Below, piece after piece: positions 41,985-51,997 of a stretch of 64,000 nucleotides of DNA. Source of the DNA: an alpha proteobacterium AAP38 (lineage in GTDB: Bacteria > Pseudomonadota > Alphaproteobacteria > Azospirillales > Azospirillaceae); assembly GCA_001296005.1 (NCBI GenBank), contig LJHR01000023.1, positions 98,952 through 162,951 on the forward strand. The letters run 5' to 3'. Numbering within the stretch: the first letter of the stretch is position 1; each line of letters starts with the position of its first letter. The position numbers and the translations under genes were made by a program. The notes beneath the pieces were generated by a model, which made no database searches, was not told the DNA's origin, and worked only from the letters and a program-made list of their open reading frames with translations.

Positions 41985-42485
41985 ATGGCCACACCCTCCA
42001 ACGTCGCCTTGTCAATCCGTCAGCCCTGGGCGTGGGCCATCGTGATGGGGCACAAGGATGTGGAAAATCGCACCACCTTTGCGGTCAGCAAGGGCGGTTT
42101 CGCCCCCCGCCCTATCGCCATTCATGCCGCCAGGGGCATGACACGCGCCGAATACGAAGATGCCGCCGAATTCATGGCCACCCTGGGCATTACCTGCCCA
42201 CCACCATCGGCTCGGGTGCGCGGCGCAATAGTCGGAACAGCCACGGTCACCGCCGTGGTTAAGCAGTCTACCTCGCCTTGGTTCTTTGGCCCGCGCGGAC
42301 TCCTATTGGCCGACCAAACGGCCCTGACCACACCGATCCCGGCTCAAGGCGCCCTTGGATACTTCCATTGGCAGCCGGGCGGCACATGCGCAGATCCACT
42401 GCCTTGGATGCTGTCATGGCCGAACCGGCCCGGAAGGCAAGAAACCCCACCCCCGTCTGCGCCGCTGTTTGAGCAGGGGGCCTGA
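41985..42485 (+). CDS. ASCH-domain protein
   Basis: This 166-residue protein has the ASCH/PUA-like core: NVALSIRQPWAWAIVMGHKD, VENRTTF, PIAIHAARG, ARVRGAIVGTATVTAVV and a terminal GALGYFHWQP. ASCH domains bind RNA or nucleosides; some members hydrolyse modified nucleosides. In phages they often accompany DUF5131 genes, as here. The N-terminus fits well without a longer start. Confidence 0.82.
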   Translation: MATPSNVALSIRQPWAWAIVMGHKDVENRTTFAVSKGGFAPRPIAIHAARGMTRAEYEDAAEFMATLGITCPPPSARVRGAIVGTATVTAVVKQSTSPWFFGPRGLLLADQTALTTPIPAQGALGYFHWQPGGTCADPLPWMLSWPNRPGRQETPPPSAPLFEQGA

Positions 42486-42488
42486 CCG

Positions 42489-42746
42489 ATGACCACGACC
42501 GCCGCACAGCAACCGCGTCACGCCCGCCTGCCGCCCAACCTAGCCCCGCGCGGCCTGTCCCGCACGGAGGCGGCGGCCTATATCGGCGTTTCCCCGTCAA
42601 AGTTCGATCAGATGGTGGGGGATCGCCGGATGCCAAAACCTAAGCGCCTGGATGGCCGCGTCGTCTGGGACCGCATGGCCATTGACAGGGCGTTCGAAGC
42701 CCTGCCCGATGAAGGCGGGCAGGTCAGCGACAATCCCTGGGACTGA
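42489..42746 (+). CDS. Excisionase-like helix-turn-helix protein
   Basis: This 85-residue protein contains PRGLSRTEAAAYIGVSPSKF, then DQMVGDRRMPKPKRLDGRVV and WDRMAIDRAFEAL, the AlpA/MerR-type winged helix used by phage excisionases. It lies three bases before the integrase, the usual position for the directionality factor that promotes excision. Confidence 0.75.
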   Translation: MTTTAAQQPRHARLPPNLAPRGLSRTEAAAYIGVSPSKFDQMVGDRRMPKPKRLDGRVVWDRMAIDRAFEALPDEGGQVSDNPWD

Positions 42747-42749
42747 AAC

Positions 42750-43901
42750 ATGGTCGAATTCCGCCTGCGCGATGGCACCGGCAGCATCCGCCTGCGCTAT
42801 CTGGTGGAGGATACGGACAGGCACGGCAATGTGCGCCTCTATGTGCGCCGGCCAGGACAGCCGAAGGTGCGCCTGCTTGAACGGCCCGGCACCGATGCCT
42901 TCATGGCGGAGTACAAGGCCGCAATCGGCAGGCAGGTGCCCGCCACCCGCCGCACGAAGACCCCGGCAAAGGACCCCGCCTCGCTGCGCTTCCTCTGTCA
43001 GCAATGGTACCAGGATGCCGATTTCCGCACCCTGTCCCGCTCCACACAGCACATCCGCCAACTGGCGCTGGATTCGCTATGCGATCAGCGGGACATCCAG
43101 GGCCGCTGCCTGGGTGACAAGCCCTTTGCCATGATGGAACCGCGCCACATCCGCGCCATCCGCGATGACAAGGCCGACACGCCCGCCGCCGCCAACAATC
43201 TGGTCGGTTACCTGCGCCTGCTGTTCACCTGGGCTGTGAACACCGAACGCGCCACCCGCAACCCGGCCCGCGACGTGCCGAAACTGACCCTGCCCAACCC
43301 GGATGGCCACCACACCTGGACCCCGTCGGAAATCGCGAAGTTCGAGGCGCACCACCCCATCGGCACCCAGGCCCGGCTGGCCATGGCCATCCTCTATTAC
43401 ACGGGCCTGCGCCGGTCGGATGCTGTGCTTCTGGGTCGGCAGCATATCAGCAATGGCTGGATCCGAATCACCCTGCAAAAGAACAAGGCGCGCAATCCCA
43501 CCACCATCGAAATCCCGCTGCTGCCTGAACTGGCGGCCATCATCGAAGCGACACCGACTACGCAGGGCAACCTGAACCTGCTGACCACCAGCTTCGGCAA
43601 ACCCTACTCGACAGAGGGTTTCGGCAATCGGTTCCGCGATTGGTGCAATGAAGCGGGCCTTCCGCATTGTTCGGCTCATGGACTGCGTAAGTCCAGATCG
43701 ACCGCGCTGGCCGAAAGCGGCGCGACAGAGCGTGAGTTGATGGCCTGGAATGGCTGGCACAGCGCCACAGAGGCCACGCGATACACCCGCAAGGCCAACC
43801 AGCGCACCCTGGCGGGCCGCGCCGCCGATAAGCTGATGGAACAGAAAATGGACAAAACTGTCCCACCAAAACCCGCAAAAACAAGCGGTGGGGACAAATG
43901 A
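42750..43901 (+). CDS. int: Tyrosine site-specific integrase
   Basis: This 383-residue recombinase has catalytic Arg221 (YYTGLRRSDAVLLG), a lysine in LQKNKARN, His310 and Arg313 (SAHGLRKSRST), His337 (NGWHSATEA) and nucleophile Tyr345 (TRYTRKAN). The N-terminal domain binds arm sites and a core-binding domain spans about residues 75-175. It ends 40 bases from the 3' end of tRNA-Lys, its presumed attachment target. Confidence 0.93.
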   Translation: MVEFRLRDGTGSIRLRYLVEDTDRHGNVRLYVRRPGQPKVRLLERPGTDAFMAEYKAAIGRQVPATRRTKTPAKDPASLRFLCQQWYQDADFRTLSRSTQHIRQLALDSLCDQRDIQGRCLGDKPFAMMEPRHIRAIRDDKADTPAAANNLVGYLRLLFTWAVNTERATRNPARDVPKLTLPNPDGHHTWTPSEIAKFEAHHPIGTQARLAMAILYYTGLRRSDAVLLGRQHISNGWIRITLQKNKARNPTTIEIPLLPELAAIIEATPTTQGNLNLLTTSFGKPYSTEGFGNRFRDWCNEAGLPHCSAHGLRKSRSTALAESGATERELMAWNGWHSATEATRYTRKANQRTLAGRAADKLMEQKMDKTVPPKPAKTSGGDK

Positions 43902-43929
43902 CCAAGAAAACCTAATGTTTTCAAGGTCA

Positions 43930-44030
43930 CACTTCGGGGATGGTGATTCCGGTGGGATTCGAACCCACGACCCCATGATTAAAAGTCACGTGCTCTACCG
44001 ACTGAGCTACGGAATCATGCTCCCGAAGTG
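43930..44030. repeat. 9-base inverted repeat flanking tRNA-Lys
   Basis: CACTTCGGG (43930-43938) and CCCGAAGTG (44022-44030) are perfect inverted arms bracketing the tRNA. They could extend the acceptor stem in the precursor. If the phage crossover lay inside the tRNA, the left arm would be phage DNA, so matching a host arm would be odd; the boundary may thus lie between 43902 and 43929. Confidence 0.5.
43941..44016 (-). tRNA. tRNA-Lys (anticodon UUU)
   Basis: The minus strand folds as a cloverleaf: acceptor arms GATTCCG / CGGAATC, D arm GCTCAGTCGGTAGAGC, anticodon loop CTTTTAA (anticodon TTT), T arm GTGGGTTCGAATCCCAC and encoded CCA end. The 3' end faces the integrase, so it is the likely phage attachment target and is restored intact after integration. 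Confidence 0.95.
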
Positions 44031-44107
44031 GCGCGCACCATAGGCAAGCCGACAGCGTCCGTCAACATGCGCGATGCGGCACCGCACCTTTGATTTTTCG
44101 CAGGGCT

Positions 44108-44629
44108 TCACCCCGGCTTGTTCACCCTTTCGGCATCGAAACGAGCCTGAAGGCTGGCCGCGACGCGCGGGCTGACAAACTGGCTGATATCACCACCCAG
44201 CCGCCCGATCTCCTTCACGAAGCGGGACGAGATGAACTGGTGCTTGTCCGATGCCATCAGGAAGACGGTATCGACAGCCGGGTTCAGGCGGGCATTCATG
44301 CCGGCCATCTGAAACTCATATTCGAAATCCGAAACGGCGCGCAGGCCGCGGATGATCACCGACGCCCCGCAATCGACCGCAAACTTCATCAGCAATTTAT
44401 CGAAGGGCCGCACCTCGACATTGAAACCCTGTTGCCGCAACGTCGCCAGTTCACCCGCCACCAGGGCCACACGTTCATCGGTGGTGTAGAGCGGGCCCTT
44501 GCCGGCATTGCTGGCCACGCCCACGATCAGATGATCGACCATGCGGCAGGCCCGCTGGATAATGTCGAAATGACCATTGGTCACCGGGTCAAATGTACCC
44601 GGATAGACGCCGATACGCGAAGCCACCAT
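44108..44629 (-). CDS. coaD: Phosphopantetheine adenylyltransferase
   Basis: This 173-residue enzyme makes dephospho-CoA from 4'-phosphopantetheine and ATP, the fourth step of CoA synthesis. The nucleotidyltransferase motif is IGVYPGTFDPVTNGHFDII, and the second ATP site is FISSRFVKEIGRLGGD; IIRGLRAVSDFEYEFQMAGM is also diagnostic. It lies downstream of gyrA on the same strand, a common alphaproteobacterial order. Confidence 0.96.
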   Translation of the reverse strand: MVASRIGVYPGTFDPVTNGHFDIIQRACRMVDHLIVGVASNAGKGPLYTTDERVALVAGELATLRQQGFNVEVRPFDKLLMKFAVDCGASVIIRGLRAVSDFEYEFQMAGMNARLNPAVDTVFLMASDKHQFISSRFVKEIGRLGGDISQFVSPRVAASLQARFDAERVNKPG

Positions 44630-44761
44630 GGTCCTCTTCCCCTTCCCCTCAAGGCTCTCTCTACTGACCGTCGGCCCGGGTCCATGGCCCGCGCACTTTT
44701 CCGGTCACCGGCGCGGGTTCCGAGGGCTCTCTCCCCGATACCCGCGCTGATCGTCGTGAAC

Positions 44762-47491
44762 TCACTCGGTCGCAGCGGCCTCGGCGGGGTCGCCACTGGT
44801 TTCGGAACCGTCATCTTCCAAACGGGCGACCGACACCACCTTCTCCTCGCCCGACAGGCGGAACAGGGTGACGCCTTTGCTCTTGCGGCCCGTCAGGCGG
44901 ATATCATGGACAGGCATGCGGATGACCTGACCGCCATCGCTGACCATCATCAGCTGATCCGTCTCATGGATGGGGAACACGGCGGCAATCGCCTTGTTGC
45001 GGTCACCCATATCCATGTTCCAGATGCCCTGGCCGCCGCGGCCCGTCAGGCGATATTCATAGGCTGAGGTGCGCTTGCCAAAGCCCTGCTCGGACACGGT
45101 GAGGATCATTTCCTCGCGTGCCTTCATTTCGGCAAACTGTTCGGGCGACAGCGTCGCCTCGCCCACAGGCTCGGCATCCACATCCACCGTATCGTCGGTA
45201 TCCTCACCCTCGGCCCGGCGCAACTCGCGCGCCTGCTTCAGATAGGCGGCGCGTTCTTCCATGCTGTAATCGGTATGGTGCAGGATCGACATGCCGATCA
45301 CCGCATCGCCGTTCGCCAGCCTGATGCCACGCACACCGGTAGAGGTGCGACCGGAGAAGACGCGCACCTCCGTCACGGGGAAGCGGATGCAGCGGCCCAG
45401 GTGGGTAGCGAGCAGCACATCATCCTGATCGGTACAGGTGCGGACGGAAATCAGGGTCTCGCCCTCTTCCTCCAGCTTCATGGCGATCAGGCCGTTGGCA
45501 CGGATATTCTGGAAGTCCGACAGCTTGTTGCGGCGGATGCCGCCCTTGCTGGTGGCGAACACGATCTCCAGATCGCCCCAGGTGCCCTCATCCTCCGGCA
45601 TCGGCATGACGGTGGAGATGGTTTCCCCCTCCTCCAGCGGCAGCAGATTGACCAAGGCCTTGCCGCGTGTCTGCGGCGTGCCTTGCGGCAGGCGCCAGAC
45701 CTTCAGCTTGTGCACGATGCCGCGGCTGGTGAAGAACAGCATGGGCGTGTGCGTGTTCGACACGAACAGGTCGGAGACATTGTCCTCCGCCTTCAGGCTC
45801 ATGCCCGACCGGCCCTTGCCGCCCCGCGCCTGGGCGCGATAGGTGGACAAGGGCACGCGCTTGATATAGCCGCCCTGGGTGACGATAACGACCATGTCCT
45901 CGCGCTGGATCAGATCCTCGATATCGGACTCGAACTCCGATTCCTCGATCTGGGTGCGGCGCGGGGTGGCGAAGCGGGCCTTCATCTCGCCCAGCTCGTT
46001 GCGGATCACGTCCAGCAGCAGGCCACGCTCGGCCAGGATCGCCAGGAACGTCTTGATCTGATCGGTAACGCCGGTCAGTTCTTCGCCGATCTTGTCACGC
46101 TCCAGCCCGGTCAGGCGGTGCAAGCGCAGGTCCAGGATGGCGCGTGCCTGGGCTTCGGACACGCGGTAGGTGCCGGCCTCCGACAGGCCACGGCCCGGCT
46201 CGTCAATCAGCGCGATCAGTGGCGCCACGTCGGCGGCGGGCCAGTCGCGGGCCATCATCTGCTCACGCGCCGTCTGCGGATCGGGCGCGCTGCGGATCAG
46301 GGCGATCATCTCGTCCAGATTGGCGACCGCGACAGCCAAACCGACCAGGATATGGGCGCGTTCGCGGGCCTTGCCCAGCTCGAACTCGGTCCGCCGCGTC
46401 ACCACCTGCTCGCGGAAGCGGACAAAGGCGGCGATGATGGTCTTCAGATCCATCAGCTCCGGCCGACCGCCATTCAGCGCCAGGGTATTGACGCCAAAGC
46501 TGGTCTGCAGGGCCGTATGACGGAACAGCTGCGCCAGGACGACGTCGGGAACGGCGTCGCGCTTCAGTTCGACGACAACGCGCACGCCGTCACGGTCCGA
46601 CTCGTCACGGACATCGCTGATGCCCTCGACCAGCTTCTCGTTCACGCACTCGGCGATGCGTTCCAGCAGCTTGCCCTTGTTCACTTGGAACGGGATTTCG
46701 GTGGCGACGATGGCCCAGCGATCCTTGCGGATCTCCTCCACCTCCGTCTTGGCGCGCATGATCACGCTGCCACGGCCCGTATGGAAGGCCGACCGGATGC
46801 CGGACCGGCCCAGGATCAGGGCACCCGTGGGAAAATCCGGACCCGGAACGATCTCGATCAGCTCATCGATGGAGATGTCGGGATTGTCGATATAGGCCAG
46901 ACAGGCGTCGATCACCTCGCCCAGATTATGGGGCGGGATGTTGGTGGCCATGCCAACGGCGATACCACCGGCGCCATTGACCAGCAGATTGGGGAACTTG
47001 GCCGGAAGGACCGTCGGTTCTTCTTCCGACTCGTCATAGTTCGGCTGGAAATCGACCGTTTCCTTGTCGATATCGTCCAGCATGAATTCGGCGACCTTGG
47101 CCAGACGGGCCTCGGTGTAACGCATCGCCGCCGCCGCGTCGCCATCCATGGACCCATAATTGCCCTGACCGTCGATCAGGGGCAGGCGCATGGAGAAATC
47201 CTGCGCCATGCGGACCATGGCGTCGTAAATCGCACTGTCGCCGTGCGGATGGTATTTACCCATCACGTCACCGACGATACGCGCCGACTTCTTATAGGGC
47301 TTGGTGCTGTCGTATCCGCCTTCCTTCATGGCGAACAGGATGCGGCGATGCACGGGCTTCAACCCGTCACGCACATCCGGCAAGGCTCGGCTCACGATCA
47401 CGCTCATCGCGTAATCGAGATAGGATCGCCGCATCTCATCTTCGATGGTGATGGGCGTGATATCGGACGGCAGAGCGGGCGTGGAAGTCAC
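44762..47491 (-). CDS. gyrA: DNA gyrase subunit A
   Basis: This 909-residue subunit cuts and rejoins DNA during negative supercoiling. The catalytic tyrosine is Tyr125 (AMRYTEARL). The quinolone-resistance region [20 protein letters not shown] keeps Ser86 and Asp90, the positions equal to E. coli Ser83 and Asp87, so no classic resistance change is visible. The C-terminal DNA-wrapping domain has a GyrA box variant QARGGKG. There is an acidic insert after residue 800 ([20 protein letters not shown]). Confidence 0.97.
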   Translation of the reverse strand: MTSTPALPSDITPITIEDEMRRSYLDYAMSVIVSRALPDVRDGLKPVHRRILFAMKEGGYDSTKPYKKSARIVGDVMGKYHPHGDSAIYDAMVRMAQDFSMRLPLIDGQGNYGSMDGDAAAAMRYTEARLAKVAEFMLDDIDKETVDFQPNYDESEEEPTVLPAKFPNLLVNGAGGIAVGMATNIPPHNLGEVIDACLAYIDNPDISIDELIEIVPGPDFPTGALILGRSGIRSAFHTGRGSVIMRAKTEVEEIRKDRWAIVATEIPFQVNKGKLLERIAECVNEKLVEGISDVRDESDRDGVRVVVELKRDAVPDVVLAQLFRHTALQTSFGVNTLALNGGRPELMDLKTIIAAFVRFREQVVTRRTEFELGKARERAHILVGLAVAVANLDEMIALIRSAPDPQTAREQMMARDWPAADVAPLIALIDEPGRGLSEAGTYRVSEAQARAILDLRLHRLTGLERDKIGEELTGVTDQIKTFLAILAERGLLLDVIRNELGEMKARFATPRRTQIEESEFESDIEDLIQREDMVVIVTQGGYIKRVPLSTYRAQARGGKGRSGMSLKAEDNVSDLFVSNTHTPMLFFTSRGIVHKLKVWRLPQGTPQTRGKALVNLLPLEEGETISTVMPMPEDEGTWGDLEIVFATSKGGIRRNKLSDFQNIRANGLIAMKLEEEGETLISVRTCTDQDDVLLATHLGRCIRFPVTEVRVFSGRTSTGVRGIRLANGDAVIGMSILHHTDYSMEERAAYLKQARELRRAEGEDTDDTVDVDAEPVGEATLSPEQFAEMKAREEMILTVSEQGFGKRTSAYEYRLTGRGGQGIWNMDMGDRNKAIAAVFPIHETDQLMMVSDGGQVIRMPVHDIRLTGRKSKGVTLFRLSGEEKVVSVARLEDDGSETSGDPAEAAATE

Positions 47492-47598
47492 CGAGCGGAA
47501 CTCGTCATTACGGGTCTACAAAACCAACGACCGGGCGTGTCCGGCCATCGGGCACCCCTTGTAGCACCATTCGCGGGTGCGAACAACGAAAGGGGAAA

Positions 47599-48999
47599 TC
47601 AGCCTGCCGCCGCCCGCGCATCGCGCCGCGACAGCCACCAGAACCGCGCCATCAGGAACCCGACCGACACGATGCTGGCGATGAAAATCCCTTCAAAAAG
47701 GCCCAGCACACCGCGCCCCAGCGGAAAGGCCAGGAACCAGCCGACCGGCATCATAATGGCGTAATAGCTGATAAAGTGCAGTGCCGTCGGAACCCAGGTG
47801 TCGCTACGCCCACGAAGGGCCTGCGCCATCACCACCTGCCCGCCATCGGCCACCAGCAGCCAGGCCGAGAAGGCCACCACCGGCGCCGTCAGGGCCAGCA
47901 CGGCCGCATCCTGCGTGAACTGCCCCGCGATCCAGCCGGGAAACAGCAGGAAGATGACGCCGACCAGCGCCAGGATGGCACTGGTCACGCCCAGTCCCGT
48001 CCAACCCGCCACCGTGGTTTCGGTTCGGTCGCCAGCGCCATAGGCATTGCCCACCCGCACAGAGGTTGCCGACGCCAGGCCCAGCGCGCACATGAAGGGC
48101 AGCGCGATCAGGTTCAACCCGATGGCATAGGCAGCGACCCCCACCGCCCCCAGCCAGCCCGCGAACAGGCCCAGCCCGCCGAACGCAGAGCCTTCCAGCC
48201 CGTTGGACAGGCCGGCGGCATAGCCGATGCGCCGCTGTTCGCGCCCGCCGGCCCACCATCCCTTGAACCCGCCGCGCACGCCCCATTCCTGGCGCTTCGG
48301 GTGCCACCAGATATAAGCGATCATGCCGAAGGCGCAGAACCAGCGCAGTGCCGTGGTCGACCAGGCGGCCCCGATGGCGCCAAGGGCCGGCAAGCCGAAA
48401 TGGCCCCAGACGAACATCCAGACCAGCAGGACGTTCAGGACATTGCTGATCAGCATGGCCACCATGCCCGGCAAGGGCCGTTTCAGCCCCTCCAGCCACA
48501 GCGAGCAGGCCAGATACAGCGCTGCCGGCGGCATGCCAAAGGCCATGACGGCCATGACATGGCCGGCCCCACGCGCCAGGTCCGGGTCCTGCCCCGTCAG
48601 CAACAGGAACTGTTCCCCGAACAGGCAGATGCCGAACACGGCGGACCCGACCAACAGCGCATAGGGCAGCGACCGGCGCCAGACGGTGCCGACCGTCCCC
48701 TCCTCCCCGCGCCCCACGGCCTGCGCCGTGACCACGACCGTGCCCAGCAGCAAGCCGACCATCACGCCCATCATGACCGCGACAGGCGTATGCCCCATGC
48801 CCAGATAGGCCAGTTCCTGCGCGCTGTACCGCCCCACGATCAGCGTGTCGGTCAGGGCCATGACGATGATCCCGGCCCGCGCGATGATAACCGGCACGGC
48901 CAGCCGGAACAGATCGCGCACATGGCGCTGGATACGGTGGGGAAGGGTTTCAGCCTGAAGGGCGACAGCAGTCATTTTGGGACGAGAATCCGATTTCAT
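47599..48999 (-). CDS. MATE-family multidrug/cation antiporter
   Basis: This 466-residue protein has about twelve hydrophobic helices and MATE signs: [47 protein letters not shown], and the second-half repeat [19 protein letters not shown]. It would export drugs or metabolites in exchange for Na+ or H+. The start at 48999 precedes the conserved N-terminus; ATG 48975 is an alternative. Neither has a clear ribosome site. It lies downstream of, and divergent to, trmFO. Confidence 0.9.
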   Translation of the reverse strand: MKSDSRPKMTAVALQAETLPHRIQRHVRDLFRLAVPVIIARAGIIVMALTDTLIVGRYSAQELAYLGMGHTPVAVMMGVMVGLLLGTVVVTAQAVGRGEEGTVGTVWRRSLPYALLVGSAVFGICLFGEQFLLLTGQDPDLARGAGHVMAVMAFGMPPAALYLACSLWLEGLKRPLPGMVAMLISNVLNVLLVWMFVWGHFGLPALGAIGAAWSTTALRWFCAFGMIAYIWWHPKRQEWGVRGGFKGWWAGGREQRRIGYAAGLSNGLEGSAFGGLGLFAGWLGAVGVAAYAIGLNLIALPFMCALGLASATSVRVGNAYGAGDRTETTVAGWTGLGVTSAILALVGVIFLLFPGWIAGQFTQDAAVLALTAPVVAFSAWLLVADGGQVVMAQALRGRSDTWVPTALHFISYYAIMMPVGWFLAFPLGRGVLGLFEGIFIASIVSVGFLMARFWWLSRRDARAAAG

Positions 49000-49117
49000 G
49001 AAACGCCGCGCACGATACATCCGATATCGGAAATGTCCAGTGCCACCATGTCGGGGGAACAATTCACCCCGCGCCGGGGTTGGTTGATAGCAACCGTCAC
49101 AAGAGAGGACCCGGCCC

Positions 49118-49297
49118 ATGGGTATCGTTCCCCCGCTTCCCGGTTCCACCCCGCCCGACCAGACCGAAGTGCCGCCGCCGGACGAGTTGCCAACGCCGCA
49201 GCCGGGCGGGCCGCCCGAACCGCCGCCTGTACCGCAACCCGACCCGGAACCCACGCCGATGCACATGTCCGGGCGTGCATGCATGCTGGGGGCTTGA
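49118..49297 (+). CDS. Proline-rich microprotein
   Basis: This 59-residue protein is nearly one third proline: [20 protein letters not shown], then [19 protein letters not shown]. It ends in a short Met/Cys segment ([12 protein letters not shown]). GAGAGGAC lies upstream of the ATG at suitable spacing. It has no signal peptide. Acidic, proline-rich small proteins of this kind occur in alphaproteobacteria; the function is unknown. It sits between the divergent MATE and trmFO genes. Confidence 0.55.
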   Translation: MGIVPPLPGSTPPDQTEVPPPDELPTPQPGGPPEPPPVPQPDPEPTPMHMSGRACMLGA

Positions 49298-49329
49298 CGG
49301 CGGGGCCGTGGCGCGCGACATCACGGCCC

Positions 49330-50706
49330 ATGACCCAGAAGAACCCCATCCACGTCATCGGCGCCGGCATGGCCGGCAGCGAAGCTGCATGGCAGATCGC
49401 CCAGGCCGGCATCCCCGTCATCCTGCATGAGATGCGCCCCGTTCAGAAAACGGACGCGCACCAGACGGATTTCTTTGCGGAGCTGGTCTGTTCCAACTCC
49501 TTCCGGTCCGACGATGCCGAATATAACGCCGTCGGCCTGCTGCATGAGGAGATGCGCCGCTGCGGCTCGCTGATCCTGACGGCGGCGGATACGCACAAGG
49601 TGCCGGCGGGTGGCGCGCTGGCCGTGGACCGCGATCATTTCGCCGAACATGTGACGCAGACCCTGACCAGCCACCCGCTGGTGACGGTGGAGCGGGGCGA
49701 GGTGGCCGGCATCCCGCCCGAAGACTGGGACAGCACCATCATTGCCACCGGCCCCCTGACCTCCATGAAACTGGCTGAGGCCATCCGGGCGTTTACGGGC
49801 GAGGAGCAGTTGAGCTTCTTCGACGCCATCGCACCCATCATCCATACCGACAGCATCGACCTGTCCAAGGCTTGGTTCCAGTCGCGCTATGACAAGGTCG
49901 GGCCGGGCGGTACCGGCAAGGACTATATCAACTGCGCCATGGACAAGGAGCAGTATCAGGCCTTCATCCAGGCGCTGATTGATGGGGAAAAGGGCGACTT
50001 CAAGGAGTGGGAGAAGAACACCCCCTATTTCGAAGGCTGCCTGCCCATCGAGGTGATGGCCGAACGCGGCGTCGACACATTGCGCTATGGCCCCATGAAG
50101 CCCGTGGGCCTGACCAACCCGCATGAGGGCAAGCGCCCCTATGCCGTGGTGCAGCTGCGTCAGGATAATGCGCTGGGCACGCTCTATAATCTGGTCGGGT
50201 TCCAGACCAAGCTGAAATATGCCGAACAGGTGCGGGTGTTCCGCATGATCCCCGGTCTGGAAAACGCCGAGTTCGCGCGCCTGGGCGGCCTGCATCGCAA
50301 CACCTTCATCAACTCCCCGCGCCTGCTGGACGGGTCGTTGCGTCTGAAGGCCATGCCGCGCCTGCGCTTTGCAGGCCAGATCACGGGCTGCGAAGGCTAT
50401 GTGGAAAGTGCCGCCGTCGGCCTGCTGGCCGGGCGCTTTGCAGCCGCCGACCGGCTGGGCAACGAACCTTCCCTGCCCCCGCGCACCACGGCACTGGGCG
50501 CATTGCTGTCCCATATCACGGGCGGTGCGGAGGCGGAGACGTTCCAGCCCATGAACGTCAATTTCGGCCTGTTCCCGCCCGTGACGGAGCGGCAGCCCAA
50601 CGGCAAGGAACTGCACGGCAAGGACCGCAAGAAGGCCTACAGCACGCGGGCCTTGAGGGATTTGGCCGGGTGGCTGGAAGGCAGCGCGGGTCAAGCGGTA
50701 CAGTGA
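49330..50706 (+). CDS. trmFO: Methylenetetrahydrofolate-tRNA-(uracil-5-)-methyltransferase
   Basis: This 458-residue FAD enzyme makes ribothymidine at tRNA position 54 using methylene-THF. The FAD-binding start is [20 protein letters not shown], and the family motifs are [69 protein letters not shown] and [13 protein letters not shown]. It is an alphaproteobacterial/Gram-positive alternative to TrmA. Confidence 0.96.
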   Translation: MTQKNPIHVIGAGMAGSEAAWQIAQAGIPVILHEMRPVQKTDAHQTDFFAELVCSNSFRSDDAEYNAVGLLHEEMRRCGSLILTAADTHKVPAGGALAVDRDHFAEHVTQTLTSHPLVTVERGEVAGIPPEDWDSTIIATGPLTSMKLAEAIRAFTGEEQLSFFDAIAPIIHTDSIDLSKAWFQSRYDKVGPGGTGKDYINCAMDKEQYQAFIQALIDGEKGDFKEWEKNTPYFEGCLPIEVMAERGVDTLRYGPMKPVGLTNPHEGKRPYAVVQLRQDNALGTLYNLVGFQTKLKYAEQVRVFRMIPGLENAEFARLGGLHRNTFINSPRLLDGSLRLKAMPRLRFAGQITGCEGYVESAAVGLLAGRFAAADRLGNEPSLPPRTTALGALLSHITGGAEAETFQPMNVNFGLFPPVTERQPNGKELHGKDRKKAYSTRALRDLAGWLEGSAGQAVQ

Positions 50707-50758
50707 TCTGTACCGCTCACCTGTGCCCCCCACGAAAGGCTCCCCCTGAAACGTTTGC

Positions 50759-51709
50759 TCAAACCTTCAGAAAGCCCATAACCCCCGTCGTCGCACCGAT
50801 CCGTTCGTCCAACTGGATCATGTACTTGTAGCTTGCCAGGAAATGCCGGCCCGTATTGAGGATGCCGTACTGTGACGGTACGGCCAGCCTTGCATAGGCG
50901 GGGTTGACGGTCGGGCCGCCGCATTGGCTGGTGTTGAAGCCCCATGACACACCGCCCAACACCACGCCAACCGTAACATCCGGGATCAGCATCTGGCCGC
51001 CAGCGGGATTGGTTTCCTCCCAATCCGCCGGGTTTGGCGGGGGATTGCCGGGCTGGTTGGGTGTGATGATGGTGTAGTCGATGCCCGTATCCATCAGGAA
51101 GGGCAGCGTGGCGTCATAGGGCGTCAGGCCGCTATTGGCCGGCGGCGACAGGGTAACGCTGGCGGACGCGGTGCGTTGCCCCAGGTTCATGTTCACCGGC
51201 ACCTGCACGAATTGCTGCGCCAGGGCGGCATCATAGCCGAACAGCACACCATTCTGGTCCAGCATGTAACCGGGCGCCCAGGTGCCGGCCACGATCTCCG
51301 GCACGTTCAGGAAGATGTTGAGCGGGTCCAGGCCCGTCATGCGGGTACTGACGCCCATCATGGCCACGTTGGACGGGCTGGTGCTGCGGAAGATCGTCAG
51401 CGACGGCACGGTGAAGCTGGCCCCGTTCCCCCCGCTTACAATGGCGGAAACCGTCACCCACTGCCCCTGATAGGCGTTGCCGCTGCTGGAATAGAAGGGG
51501 TGGGTATAGGGCGGCTGCGGCACGATGACCTGATAGGTGCCATCCGGCAAGTAATCCGCCCCCACATTCAACCAGGGGGAGCCGGTATCCATCAGCAGGG
51601 GTGTCTGCGTCTGCCCGCCATCGAAGGAGACATTGAAATGGTAGGCCGTCTCCACACCGCCGCCACCCGAAACATAAGACAGAAACAGCCCCTGCACCGC
51701 GTCCAGCAT
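50759..51709 (-). CDS. Pepsin-like aspartic protease homologue
   Basis: This 316-residue protein has two DTG motifs in the order of bilobed A1 peptidases: TPLLMDTGSPWLNV (Asp41) and LPFLMDTGIDYTIITP (Asp207). The C-terminal pattern GILNTGRHFLASYKYMIQLD then GVMGF resembles the pepsin end 'ILG..F...YY..FD....IGFA'. The start at 51709 follows AAGGGGG at seven bases. No signal peptide is seen from this start; an upstream frame to 51805 would add a hydrophobic stretch. True pepsin homologues are rare in bacteria. Activity is unproven. The 288 bases upstream hold no convincing gene. Confidence 0.7.
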   Translation of the reverse strand: MLDAVQGLFLSYVSGGGGVETAYHFNVSFDGGQTQTPLLMDTGSPWLNVGADYLPDGTYQVIVPQPPYTHPFYSSSGNAYQGQWVTVSAIVSGGNGASFTVPSLTIFRSTSPSNVAMMGVSTRMTGLDPLNIFLNVPEIVAGTWAPGYMLDQNGVLFGYDAALAQQFVQVPVNMNLGQRTASASVTLSPPANSGLTPYDATLPFLMDTGIDYTIITPNQPGNPPPNPADWEETNPAGGQMLIPDVTVGVVLGGVSWGFNTSQCGGPTVNPAYARLAVPSQYGILNTGRHFLASYKYMIQLDERIGATTGVMGFLKV

Positions 51710-51997
51710 GATCAGCCCCCTTCGCCGTTGGTTGGATGCGGCGTTACCCGGCACCCGGCCCACAGCATACAGAAAGCACACCAGACAGGCATCTGACATT
51801 TTCACGTAAAACGAGCAAATTGATAGATATCACTAAACCCAAATTAATGGGTTAACCGCTGCATCCTGGGCCATTTCGTGCTATCTTCCGACAATCATGG
51901 GGCGAGCCGTGTCCGGGCCGGGGGCAGGCGTTCGGGAAGGCCTCCGATATGAAACACCCCCTGATTTTCCGTTGCATCCTGTTGCACGGGCGGCGGC

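Larger units (their letters stand above)
1..43929. mobile_element. Temperate siphovirus-like prophage integrated at tRNA-Lys
   Basis: The stretch contains a full lambdoid/HK97-type gene set in conventional order: tyrosine integrase, excisionase-like protein, CI/Cro-type immunity region, replication operon, HNH-terminase-portal-protease-capsid, head-tail connectors, tail tube, frameshifted tail chaperones, tape measure, tail tip, fibres, endolysin and holin. The integrase ends about 40 bases from the 3' end of tRNA-Lys, a classic attachment target. No gene in the set is visibly broken, so the phage may be inducible. The left boundary is not seen: no copy of the tRNA 3' end occurs in the first 700 bases, so attL is probably upstream of the window. 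The two rightward genes at 2-672 may be phage or host. Confidence 0.93.

Noticed and set aside
1..43929. Gene transfer agent instead of prophage
   Set aside because: Although the holin is of the GTA-type family, the region has integrase, excisionase-like protein, repressor, replication operon, origin-like array and TerS, which a gene transfer agent lacks.
44762..47491. Quinolone-resistance substitution in gyrA
   Set aside because: The key serine (residue 86) and aspartate (residue 90) are both the sensitive-type residues.
45275..47764. Long rightward open frame opposite gyrA
   Set aside because: It is an antisense shadow of a GC-rich, strongly conserved gene with typical third-position bias. 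gyrA is unmistakable on the other strand.
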